Position numbers and translations under genes: made by a program. This document shows, piece after piece, positions 11,232 to 20,758 of a stretch of 64,000 nucleotides of DNA. Every line of letters begins with the position of its first letter. Position 1 is the stretch's first letter. The DNA comes from Scalesia atractyloides (taxonomy: Eukaryota > Streptophyta > Magnoliopsida > Asterales > Asteraceae), in NCBI GenBank assembly GCA_947069175.1, contig CAMTDV010000012.1, positions 40,952,341 through 41,016,340 on the forward strand, written 5' to 3'. Under the pieces are notes generated by a model. It was not told the origin of the DNA. It was given only the letters and a program-made list of their open reading frames with translations, and ran no database searches.

Positions 11232-11740
11232 ATCCAAATCTCGTTATAGAATTGTCGTCGCGGGGGATTGAAGTTTACCAAAAATCAAGGATTACCAAGT
11301 GCGTCAAGAAATGGTTCAAGTAATAGCTCTCAAGAAGAAGTTAATTCAAAACGTTGCGGGCATACACCTCTTGTTGTAGATAGTGTCGAAAATCAAGAAG
11401 AAAGAAAAAAAATCATTGATGGCACCTTATCAGGAAATGAAGTGGAAAAGGGTAAAGATCTCATGAATAATCAGTCTTTCATTGGTTCATCATCGAGGAA
11501 AAACTATGCTTTCCAAAACCATGGGCAAGTGGGTTCCAAGAGGTGCAAAAAGGGTTTTAATCCTCGTTGCTTTCATCAAACCTGATCATTTGTTGATTTT
11601 GCTAATAGTCAGAAGCATAAAATGGAAGCACATCATTTTTATGCACTTAACAAAATTTGGTTATGCCGAGTTCCATATCAAAACAAACTTCTCTAGATGA
11701 GGATCTTGTAACTCATAATTAGTTTACTATTTGGGATAAT
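11232..11740 (+). pseudogene. probable 3' exon of the ARR-like gene, broken
   Basis: From about 11268 an open frame gives a Ser/Asn/Gln-rich stretch (ASRNGSSNSSQEEVNSK, then HTPLVVDSVENQEERKK) typical of the region after the GARP/Myb domain in this gene family. It stops at 11583. Frame changes then give ALNKIWLCRVPYQNK and, in a third frame, TSLDEDLVTHN and WDNNLSC followed by a stop at about 11740. Those tail motifs resemble C-termini of some ARR-like proteins, which is inference. Splicing from the exon ending at 4389 was not resolved, because the junction codons after HLQ are not evident here. Two stops and two frame changes favour a pseudogene. Confidence 0.5.
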
Positions 11741-11837
11741 AACTTGTCTTGTTAAACATGGTATAATTTCATAAGTAAAAATCCATCTATGTTAAATATT
11801 ATTTGTTATGAACAAACATATTTTACCACATGAGGGG
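11741..11837. other. short AT-rich spacer
   Basis: Separates the response-regulator remnant from the next retroelement fragment. Nothing recognisable. Confidence 0.4.
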
Positions 11838-12620
11838 TTGGGCACACGCTTAGATATGAGCACAGCTTATCACCCTTAGACTGATGGTCAAAGCGAAACG
11901 ACCATACAGACCTTGGAAGACATGCTTAGGGCATGCGTAGTAGACTTCGGGAATAGTTGGGAAATCCACCTGCCTTTAGTGGAATTCTCGTATAACAACA
12001 GTTACCATACGAGTATATCGGCAGCACCGTTTGAGGCATTATACGGTCGTAACCCTGAGTTGATACTTGAGGCTACTGAAAAGATTGTACAAATCAGAAA
12101 CTGCATGGCGGCGGCACGAGATCGACAGAAAAGCTACGCTGATCAACAACGCAAACCGCCCGAATTTCAAGTAGGCGACCGCGTCCTATTGAAGGTGTCA
12201 CCCTGGAACGGTGTAATCCGCTTTCGAAAACGAGGCAAACTAAACCCACGGTACGTAGGCCCGTTTGTGATCTTGAAACGTATTGGACCCGTAGCTTATC
12301 AATTAGACCTTCCTGCCGAACTCAGTGGAGTTCACAACGTTTTTCACGTGTCAAATCTGAAGAAGTGTCTATCAGATGAAACCCTAGTCATTCCATTGGA
12401 TGAGATCCAAGTGGATGAACAACTGCACTTTGTGGAACAATCTATCGAGATCATGGATCGTGAGATCAAGACTCGAAGGCACAGCAAGATTCCAATCGTC
12501 AAGGTCCGTTGGCACTCTAAGCGTGGACCGGAGTTCACGTGGGAAAGAGAGGACCAGATGAAAAGCAAATACCCACACCTCTTTGCAGCTGAACAACAAG
12601 TTAACGATGCCACCAACTAA
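11838..12620 (+). pseudogene. Ty3/gypsy integrase C-terminus with chromodomain-like tail
   Basis: A 5'-truncated pol fragment. It enters within the integrase core (GTRLDMSTAYHP, a stop where Gln is usual, then [19 protein letters not shown]). It continues open from 11913 to the stop at 12618 through [20 protein letters not shown], the GPY/F-type module ([19 protein letters not shown]), the [13 protein letters not shown] block, and a chromodomain-like end ([20 protein letters not shown]). About 30 residues normally found after YGR are missing. This layout is that of Tekay/Del-type chromoviruses, whose tail is thought to guide insertion into heterochromatin. Only one stop lies in the fragment, so it is younger than the truncation suggests, or it was copied recently. 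Confidence 0.88.
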
Positions 12621-12801
12621 ATTTTCGGGACGAAAATTCTTTTAACATGGGGATGATGTGACAACCTGGGAATTTCTTGTAATTTCGTGTAACATTGTTA
12701 ACGAACTAAATCTTTGTGCGTGGCACTGTAAACATGTACGCTGCATTCTAAACCGTGTTTACTCAATTTTCGGGACGCAAATTCTTTCAACATGGGGATA
12801 A
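12621..12801 (+). repeat. two successive polypurine-tract/LTR-start junctions
   Basis: The phrase TTTTCGGGACGAAAATTC and CATGGGGATGATGTGACA occurs at about 12622-12664. A near copy (GGGACGCAAATTCTTTCAAC, CATGGGGATAATGTGACA) occurs at about 12772-12808. Each is what precedes and begins the 3' LTR in this class of gypsy element. Only about 110 bp of LTR-like DNA separates them. This could be a truncated LTR joined to a second element tail, or a tandem duplication. Confidence 0.65.
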
Positions 12802-15596
12802 TGTGACATCCCGGTTTTTCAGATATCTTAAACGCACTACTTCACGGTTATTAGTTCCTACGCTAAATTGATTCGGAGACTTAAATTGCACGCTCGAAAT
12901 AATTACGATAATTTCGTGTACTTGTCAAATGAATTACGTGCTACGTCTTAAACGTTTATAAGTTGGTGCGTTATTATGTGATGTTCCAATTTCGTGTTTT
13001 GTTTTAGTTGAAAAATGTAGATATAATAAATAGATAAATGAATTGAACCGAGCCGCGAAACGAATAGACTTCACTTCCTTGCGACTCAAGTAGTTAATCA
13101 AAACTTGAGGACCAAGTGTTAGACCCAAACCAACCCACCCGAACCACTTGCGGCCGCGAGCACCCCAAACCGCAAACCCATCCCTTTTCCCTTACCTCTT
13201 GCGCTATATATACACATACATGCATGTGCATTGCTTCACAAACAAAACACACAAACCCTAGCAACCGACGGCAGCCCTTCCTACCCTCCCTCTCGATCGC
13301 AAACAGCCTTCTTGCACTTCCTTTGATCGCGGCAGCCCCTCTCCATTCTCCTTCTCGGTCGCGATCTTCATCATATCCGAATCGTCTCCCATCTAAGTCT
13401 CGGCTCATTGATCTTATTGTTAAAGGTTAGGATTTATCATTGTTTGCAAAATCATATTTGGATTTATAAACTCTTGATCATGTTTGAATGTAGTGTTATG
13501 ATGTTAGTCGATTAACTATGCTAGTTGCGATTATGATGATTAGCGGAACTAAGAAACGTTAGGCTGCGTTTTGTGTGATAAAAACTATATGTTATGATTA
13601 GGGTTTGCATGGGTATGATATATATATGATGATATATGATTGGTAATTCTGTTCTTGATCGCTTATATTTAACGTATCGATTGTTTAAACGGATTAGATT
13701 GCGATAAATGCTGAAATCAGGATGCTGAATGGTGTTTACAGCCAACTTCAACTGGCTGTAACTTGGTTATTATTTATCGAAAAACGGATTTTCTGAAGTC
13801 TAAAACGTAGATTTTTGAAAAACGCTTCTAATGGCGCTGGATTCATATTTTTCTGAAGTCGTTTGGTATTTTTAAGTGGCCAATTAAGTTCAGTAACTGA
13901 AGCTGTGAAAATTCTGAAACATTGTTAGTTGTTTATCGAGTCAGATCTAATAATCTGTAGAGAGTCGAATCATGAAATTTGTACAGCAACTAGATATGGA
14001 AATTTCCGGGAAACTCCCACTGGAATTTTGTTAATTGGACGAACGGTGATTTTTAAATAAATTCTCCCGTGGACTGCAGTCAGAAAGCGACGAATCTGAC
14101 TGCAGTCTAGTATATTAATATTTATGAATAATTGGCGAAGTGTTAGGACTTTAAAAATTTATATAAAATTCTACATTATAGTTGACACCTTCTGTAAAAT
14201 AATTGGAATTTTTGGAATGTTGGAACTATTGTATAAAAAGCCTCGAAAACAGCCTAATTATGAGTATATAAGCTGAAACTTGATAACTTGCGAATGTGTG
14301 TACCAAAGTGTTGTATGGATTGATTGTGTTCATGATAAATTGTTTTGATCACTATATTGGCATGATGATACTTGCATGCATGATTTGAGTCTTAGGAATT
14401 GTCATTGTGTGTACCGCATGGTGTGTTAGTTATGTGTAGGGTTTGTATTGGTGTGTTCACACACTAACTTTAAATCAATTGACTTGTTAGGACGAAATTA
14501 ACGGTCCCATCATTTGCAACTTCTGTGTCACACTAACCGAGCAACTAAAGGTGAGTTCACGGCCCCTAATTTTATCCGGTTTTAAACAACAGGGGGAGAA
14601 ACATGTATACACTCTACAACTCTATCTCTTTACGTTATATGAAATTAACGTCATTAAACTATTCGGTAACTAAGTTAATGTTAACGTACGTTATGGTCAC
14701 TAAGCAGCTATATCACACAAGTCCTCGACAATCTCTCGGATCGTTAGTATTGGGTTAGATAGCGGGGAAATTATAAGTAGTACTACTAGGCTCGACAAGC
14801 CCCACCCGAGCTAGTCGCGCTAGCCGACCGGGTATGGTCAACGGGTGAATAATTTGGCCTAACTTCGCCATGGTCAGTGATAGGCCTGGCAACACGGAGG
14901 CACAACAGTCAGCTTCGATCGCGAACACTTACGTGACATAACTTTAGGATAGCTACCTACATGTTAACATTGAACTTAATTACGAATCAACAATATTATC
15001 CCGGGTTAGGGATAATGGAACCAACAACGTTATTATTCCAGGTTAGGAATAATGGGACATCATTATTATTCCGGGTAAGGAATAATGGAACTATCAGTAT
15101 TATTCCGGGTTGGGAATAATGGAATTAAATCGTTATCCCGGGTTAGGGATAACGGGGGAAACAAACTTATAACCGAACAAACGAATTTATGAAAACCTGT
15201 GAACTCACTCTTCTTTAATGTTGACACTTGTTTCTTTACATGTTTCTCAGGACGCTAGGAGCTCTAGGTGCACTCACTTGCATTGATCAAGACATCTTTT
15301 ATCGAGTCTCATTTACAAACATTGTTTTGGGTTTTTCTTTAGTTTTGGCGTTTGTGTTGGCGCCCGTTCCTTTACTTTATTTTATGCTTCCGCTCGAATT
15401 TAAGAACTAATGCTTCCGCTAAACATTGAAACCAAACTAAGGCAATCTAAAATTAACTATTAATGGTTAAACAAATGATTTTGGAAAATGTATTAAGAAA
15501 TCATATAGAGTCGTTCGACGTTACTAGTGTCTCAGATCCTGGTTTGTTCACACGCCTCGCGGTAAAACTCCGCAAGTGGAAATTGAGGGTGTGACA
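12802..15596 (+). repeat. long gypsy LTR (2.8 kb), type X
   Basis: Begins TGTGACATCCC right after a purine tract and ends GAGGGTGTGACA, giving imperfect inverted termini. A TATA-like CTATATATACAC sits at about 13204, followed by a C-rich leader with CCCTAGC. The interior contains a hairpin array (14996-15154). The flanks do not show a matching 5-bp duplication, so this is not a clean solo LTR. It may be the 3' LTR of the fragment ending at 12620, or the 5' LTR of the element whose gag begins at 16355, or shared by recombination. The ORF at 13116-13430 lies in the LTR leader and is not taken as a gene. Confidence 0.65.
14996..15154. repeat. array of five covarying hairpins
   Basis: Five units, each TTATTCC-loop-GGAATAA or TTATCCC-loop-GGGATAA, with 6-base loops GGGTTA, AGGTTA, GGGTAA, GGGTTG and GGGTTA. 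Positions: 14996-15015, 15033-15052, 15066-15085, 15100-15119 and 15131-15154. When the left arm has TCCC the right arm has GGGA, and when it has TTCC the right arm has GGAA. The fifth stem is extended by a GC/CG pair. The pairing changes are compensatory. Confidence 0.9.
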
Positions 15597-16354
15597 TGGT
15601 GGACTAGATTCAAGCCTCCAAGTCGTTAAGGTCAATGAGACCGGGACTATTTATCAACCATTAAGGTACTCTTATGTTAACATTTAGGAATGTTCATACT
15701 CCTAGTAGCATGACTTGAGGAACCACACTAGCCGTCTAGGTAAAAGGACTACGTCCTGACCTATTATATAGCCTATGTGATCAGTGTAATCCCAGTAATG
15801 TCATCAATGTGATGACGATTGACAGGCCAACGAGCCATAATTTACATCCATTAGTGATGTAGGCCAACCAGCCATAATTTACATCCATTAGTGATGTAGG
15901 CCAACGTGCCATAATTTACATCTATTAGTGACAGGCCAATGTGCCATATTATATATCCATTAGTGACAGACCAACGTGCCATATTTTATGTCCATTAGTG
16001 ACAAGCCAACATGCCATACCTATATGTCCATTAGTGACAGGCCTATGAGCCATGTTTTAACGTTCTTTGTCACAAGCTTATGAGCTATTTATAATTGTCT
16101 TATGACAATGACAGATGTGACATAACGATCCATTGTCTAATATATATATGGATTACGTCTAAATTGTAAATTGCCTTTGATGGTCCTTTTGAGACCTAGG
16201 CCAAATATAGATATGATAAGCCTAAGAGTTGTGATTTTATTCACACTAGTTTGATTAGGCGATGGATTTGCATATCCAATGTTTAAAGCCAATATGGTTA
16301 TTAATACCATGGCTAAGAAAAGTTTAATTTGGTGTTTAGAACCAAAATTCTAGA
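15597..16354 (+). other. gypsy leader upstream of gag
   Basis: Starts TGGTGGACTAG directly after the LTR end. This could be a damaged TGGTATCAGAGC primer-binding site, but the match is poor beyond TGGT. The leader is non-coding and contains the 15821-16100 repeat array. Confidence 0.45.
15821..16100. repeat. tandem repeats of about 37-38 bp in the leader
   Basis: Seven to eight imperfect copies built on GCCAACGAGCCATAATTTAC followed by ATCCATTAGTGA. The first copies (15825, 15863, 15900) are the most alike, and copies decay toward 16100. Confidence 0.85.
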
Positions 16355-17423
16355 ATGGCAAACTCGGACGAGGCACAAAGTAGCCACCGAGTGATTAACT
16401 CTATCAAAGCTGAAAACATAGTCATCGATAATGATAATTTCCAAGCTCGCGTTGATGCAGCTGTGGGAAAAGCCATGGATAAATTTAAAGAATTGAGCGC
16501 TACTCGCTCCAAACCCTTATCAATCCCACCATCCTCAGCTCGTAAGGAGAGCTCAGTTCACTCTTTAAATGCGAAGAGTGAACCAAAGAAACTAGAATTT
16601 AGTGATAGGTCCCATTCTGCTAAAGATGGGTGTACCTATAAATACTTCGTCCCCTGTAAACTCCGAGATTTTAATGGGGAAAAAGGAAGCAGTAGAAGCC
16701 TTGAAATGGCTGGATGAAATGGAGACAATAGTAGATATCAGCAGTTATGCTGATAAGGATGTGGTTAAGTATGTATCACAGTCCTTCAAGGGTGATTGCC
16801 TGATTTGGTGGAAGGCTATGATCCAATCAACAGGTAAGGTACACCTGTACAACTTAGGATGGTTTAAGTTTGTTGATTTAGTCAAGGAGACACACTGCCT
16901 ACCTCATGAGGTGGAAATGATAGAATCAAACTTCTTGACTCTCACAATGAAAAACCTAGACTGTCAGAAGTATGTTTCTGACTTCAATTCCCTGTCTAGG
17001 TTAGTTTCTTATTTAATTACCCCTTAACCTAAATGGATTGCGTGTTTCATTAATGGGTTAGCGCCTGAGATAAAGGGCATGGTAAAGGCTGCTCAGCCTA
17101 GTACCTACAGGTATGCTGTTAACCTATCTCTCTCCCTCACTTTAAATTTGGTGAGGCAAAAGTCAGTTGAAGCTGAGACTGACGGGAAAAGGAAGAGAGA
17201 GGATAATAACTCCCAAAGTTTTAATAAGAAGAATAAGGAGAGATTTGGGTTCAGAAGGAACCAAGATAAGTCAGGCGTAATGCCGACATGTAAACATTGC
17301 AACCGTAGGCACTGGGGACAGTGTAGTATTGATCCACATGCTAGACCCTGTGGTATCTGTAAGAAAAAGGGGCATAAGACCCTAGATTGCAAAGATCTTA
17401 AGAATGCCATCTGCCTATGGCTG
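16355..17423 (+). pseudogene. Ty3/gypsy gag (Del/Tekay-like), frameshifted
   Basis: The ATG at 16355 opens a 120-residue frame (MANSDEAQSSHRVINSIKAE). The frame shifts near 16680 into a gag core (EALKWLDEMETIVDI, GDCLIWWKAMIQSTGKVHLY, CLPHEVEMIESNFLTLTMKN). A stop at about 17025 is followed by WIACFINGLAPEIKGMVKAA. A basic linker and paired zinc knuckles end the region: CKHCNRRHWGQC and CGICKKKGHKTLDC (about 17290-17397). Gag shapes the particle and the knuckles bind RNA. At least one frameshift and one stop prevent a complete product. Confidence 0.85.
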
Positions 17424-17830
17424 TAATGAAAAGGCGCATATCAATGATGTATATGGTAGAGTTCTTTTTGATTCGGGTGCAGATAAATCTTTTGTAGACC
17501 ATAAGTTCAGTAAACTATTAAACTTGCCCATAAGAACTCTTGACATAACCTATGAAGTAGAACTTGCTGATGGAACTCTAGAAACAATATCTTCCATTCT
17601 TGATGGATGTTCTATATCCATTAAGAATCATTTCAGTCCTACCTCTCTTTTGCCAATGAAATTGGCGGGGTTCGATGTAGTCTTTGGCATGGATTGGTTA
17701 TCGCATAACCAAGCCTGCATCGCCTGTGATAAGAAACTCATCGAGATTAAAACCCCATATGGTGAAATGATCACCATTCTAGGAGATTCACACTATGGAT
17801 TGCCAGACAAGGTGTCGTTATTTAAAGCAT
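17404..17830 (+). pseudogene. Ty3/gypsy aspartic protease
   Basis: A retropepsin-like domain in frame with RVLFDSGADKSFVDHKFS (active-site DSG at 17470-17478) and FDVVFGMDWLSHNQA, the conserved block near its end. It would cleave the Gag-Pol polyprotein. The domain itself looks intact, but its upstream and downstream neighbours are in other frames or follow stops. Confidence 0.85.
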
Positions 17831-17867
17831 CCAAGTGTTTTGGAAAGGTTGTGTTATTTACATGGCA

Positions 17868-18800
17868 CAAGTAACTATCAACGAGCCTAACCCAAATATT
17901 GAGGACCTTCCAATCATCTCAGAATATTCCGATGTCTTTCTAGAAGAATTACCAGGCCTACCTCCAGATAGACAAGTGGAGTTTAGGATTGATATCCTAC
18001 CTGGATCTGCACCTGTAGCTAGGGCTCCATATCGGTTAGCACCCACAGAAATGAAGGAATTGAGAATTCAATTAGATGAACTTTTAGAGAAAGGTTTTAT
18101 ACAGCCTAGTTCCTCACTTTGGGGAGCTCCTAATCTTTTTTGTTAAAAGAAGGATGGTTCAATGCGGATATGCATTGATTACCGAGAGTTGAACAAGATA
18201 TCGATCAAAAATAGTTATCCCCTGCCCAGGATCGATGACTTGTTCGATCAACTTCAAGGGGCTAGTTACTCCTCTAAGATTATTTGAGATCAGGATATTA
18301 TCAACTGAAGGTTAGGAACGAGGATGTTCCTAAGACTGCCTTCAGGACTCGTTATGGTCATTATGAATTCTTGGTGATGCCTTTTGGGCTCACAAATGCA
18401 CCTGCAGCATTCATGAATCTCATGAATAGAGTATTCAAGCCGTATCTAGATAGGTTTGTCATAGTCTTCATAGACGACATATATCTATTCTCGTAATCAA
18501 GCTGATCGTGAGAAACACCTTTGGTGCATCCTAGAACTGCTAAGACAAGAGAAGCTTTATGCTAAATTTTCTAAGTGTGAATTTTGGCTTAGAGAAGTCC
18601 AATTTCTTGAACATGTTGTAAGTGAGCGTGGTATCCAAGTAGATCCCGCTAAGATTGAAGCCATAATGAATTGGGAAGTACCCAAAACTCCATCGGAGAT
18701 TCGTAGCTTCTTAGGATTGGCTGGTTACTATAGGAGGTTTATTGAGAATTTTAATTTCGAGGATAGCCACTCCTTTAACTACTTTGACCCTTAAAAATGT
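17868..18800 (+). pseudogene. Ty3/gypsy reverse transcriptase, several lesions
   Basis: Begins with the linker YSDVFLEELPGLPPDRQVEF and continues through the RT fingers (RLAPTEMKELRIQLDELLEK). A TAA at 18144 follows NLFC, and the same frame then continues with [21 protein letters not shown] small lesion near 18285 destroys the SKID motif. The palm follows, with [20 protein letters not shown] and the catalytic FIDD box (18467-18478). Another shift follows FIDD, and the connection domain ([15 protein letters not shown]) is at about 18710-18755. Confidence 0.87.
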
Positions 18801-18879
18801 CAAGTTTGACTAGGGTCCAAAAAACAAGAATCTTTTGAGATTCTAAAACACAAGTTAACCAATGCTCCTGTGTTATCTC

Positions 18880-19260
18880 TACCTGAGAGTATTGAGGATT
18901 TTGTTGTTTACTGTGATGCTTCGCACACTAGCATGGGCTGTGTGCTAATGCAAAAAGGCAAAGTGATTGCTTATGCATCATAATTGGTGCACGAAAGGAA
19001 TTACACCACACGTGATTTGGAATTGAGTGCCGTTGTATTTGCCACTAAAGTTGTGAGACATTACTTATATGGCACAAAGTGTATTATATACACTGACCAT
19101 AAGAGTCTCCAGCATCTGTTCAATCAGAAGGAATTGAACATGCGACAACGCCGTTGGATGGAAACACTTAATGATTATGATTGCAAAATTCGCTATCATC
19201 CCGACAAAGCAAATGTTGTTGCTGACTCCTTAAGTCGCAAGGAAAGAGTTAAGCCCATTA
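18880..19260 (+). pseudogene. Ty3/gypsy RNase H
   Basis: Reads VVYCDASHTSMGCVLMQKGK, a TAA at about 18981, then [31 protein letters not shown], and [12 protein letters not shown]. The catalytic Asp, Glu and two further Asp positions are visible. RNase H removes the RNA strand during reverse transcription. One stop lies between the first and second catalytic positions. Confidence 0.85.
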
Positions 19261-20130
19261 GGATTAACGCCAAGAGCATTGAGTTCAGAAATAGCTTGAA
19301 TGAGAAGCTATTAGATGCACAAAAGCAAGCCCTAATAGAGGCTAATATTCCTAATGAGGGATTAGGCGGAATCGTTGATCAATTAACCCCTAGAAAGGAT
19401 GGAATCCTTAGATTTAATGAAAGAATCTGGGTTCCAAAGTTTGGAGGACTTAGAGATCTAATCCTCTAGGAAGCGCATAATACGAGATACTCAGTTCACC
19501 CAGGTGGTGACAAGATGTATCAGGATCTAAAAAAGAATTATTGGTGGATAGGTTTGAAGAAATCCATAGCCACTTATGTAGCTAAGTGTCTAGCGTGTTC
19601 GCAAGTTAAAGCCGAACATCAGAAACCGTCAGGAATTCTACAACAACTTGAGATTCCCACTTGGAAATGGGAAATGGTAACCATGGACTTGATTACTAAG
19701 CTACCCAAGACCAAACATGGTAATGACATGATTTGGGTCATTGTGGACAGGCTGACTAAGTCGGCATATTTCTTGCCAATTAAAGAAACGTATAATTCTG
19801 ACAAATTGGCTAAGTTGTATGTGGATAAGATTGTGTCCCTGCACGGTGTGCAGGTATCTATTGTATCTAATAGAGATACTAGATATACCCCTCACTTTCG
19901 GAAAAGTTTCTAACAATCTTTAGGCACAAGATTAAACTTTAGTACGGCTTACCACCCGTAGACTGATGGTTAGAGTGAGCGTACTATTCAGACTTTGGAA
20001 GACATGCTTAGAGCATGTGTGATTGATTTAGGTGGAAGTTGGGATGACCGCTTACCCCTAATAGAATTCCCCTGTAATAATAGTTATCATACGAGCATCA
20101 AGGCTGCTCTTATGAGACGTTGTATGGGAG
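19260..20130 (+). pseudogene. Ty3/gypsy integrase zinc-binding domain and core
   Basis: The HHCC module reads HNTRYSVHPGG and CLACSQVKAEHQKPSG (about 19475-19635), with a TAG just before it. The core has WEMVTMDLITKLPK (first Asp). In the usual SDRD block the sequence is VSIVSNRDTRYTPHF, so the second catalytic Asp appears as Asn. Stops follow KSF (19911) and occur inside AYHP-TDG. The third-acid region ([15 protein letters not shown]) is present. The Asp-to-Asn change and the stops argue that this copy is inactive. Confidence 0.85.
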
Positions 20131-20720
20131 AAAATGTCGAACGCCCGTATGTTGGGCTGAAGTTGGGGAAGCCTAACTATCAGGACCAGAGATTGTCTTT
20201 GAGACCGCGGATAAGATTGTGCAAATCTGTGATCGTCTCAAAGCTGCCTGAGATAGGCAGAAGAGCTATGCTGACAAGAGGCGTAAACCTCTTAAGTTCC
20301 AAGTAGGGGACAAAGTTATGCTAAAAGTTTCACCTTGGAAAGATGTAATGAGATTCAGAAGGAAGGGCAAGTTAAGCCCATGATATATTGGATCATTTGA
20401 GATAATCGAGTATGTTGGCACTGTAGCTTATAAGCTTAAGCTGCCCGAGGAGCTTAGTGGAATTCATGATATGTTCCACATCAGTAACCTTAAGAAATGT
20501 CTAGCCGATGAGTCGCTAGCAATGTCACATCATGATGTGTAAATTGATGAAAACCTTAGGTTTGTTGAGAAACCAATTTCGATCGAGGATCGACAGGTTA
20601 AGAAGCTCCGAAGGAAATTGATACCTATAGTAAAGGTTAAGTGGGATGCCCTACGAGGCCCTGAGTATACATGGGAGGTTGAGTCCACTATGCGACAAAA
20701 GTACCCCCATCTTTTTGAAT
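20130..20720 (+). pseudogene. integrase GPY/F module and chromodomain-like tail
   Basis: After a frame change the reading includes [25 protein letters not shown]-stop-YIGSFEIIEYVG, GIHDMFHISNLKKCLADES and IPIVKVKWDALRGPEYTWEV, ending at 20720. Single stops lie in each part. The closing segment is chromodomain-like and parallels the fragment at 11838-12620, so both are Del/Tekay-type chromoviruses though of different subfamilies. Confidence 0.83.
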
Positions 20721-20758
20721 AAAATCTCAAGGTCGAGATTTCTTTAAGGAGGTGAGGA
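20721..20758 (+). promoter_or_regulatory. polypurine tract before the 3' LTR
   Basis: AAGGAGGTGAGGA immediately precedes TGTAACACC, the LTR start. It would prime plus-strand DNA synthesis. Confidence 0.75.

Noticed and set aside
13116..13430. 104-residue + strand ORF (and overlapping - strand ORF) as a gene
   Set aside because: It lies inside an LTR just after a TATA-like site, has Pro/Ser-rich low-complexity composition, and both strands are open because the region is C-rich. It is better read as LTR leader.
15228..15410. Hydrophobic 60-residue ORF as a small membrane protein
   Set aside because: Located at the 3' end of LTR X with T-rich sequence; hydrophobicity follows from composition.
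12802..15596. Solo LTR
   Set aside because: No matching 5-bp duplication at the two ends, and a polypurine tract plus pol end lie immediately upstream.
15821..16100. CRISPR-like regular repeats
   Set aside because: The units are contiguous, imperfect and decay along the array, without unique spacers. The setting is a plant retrotransposon leader.
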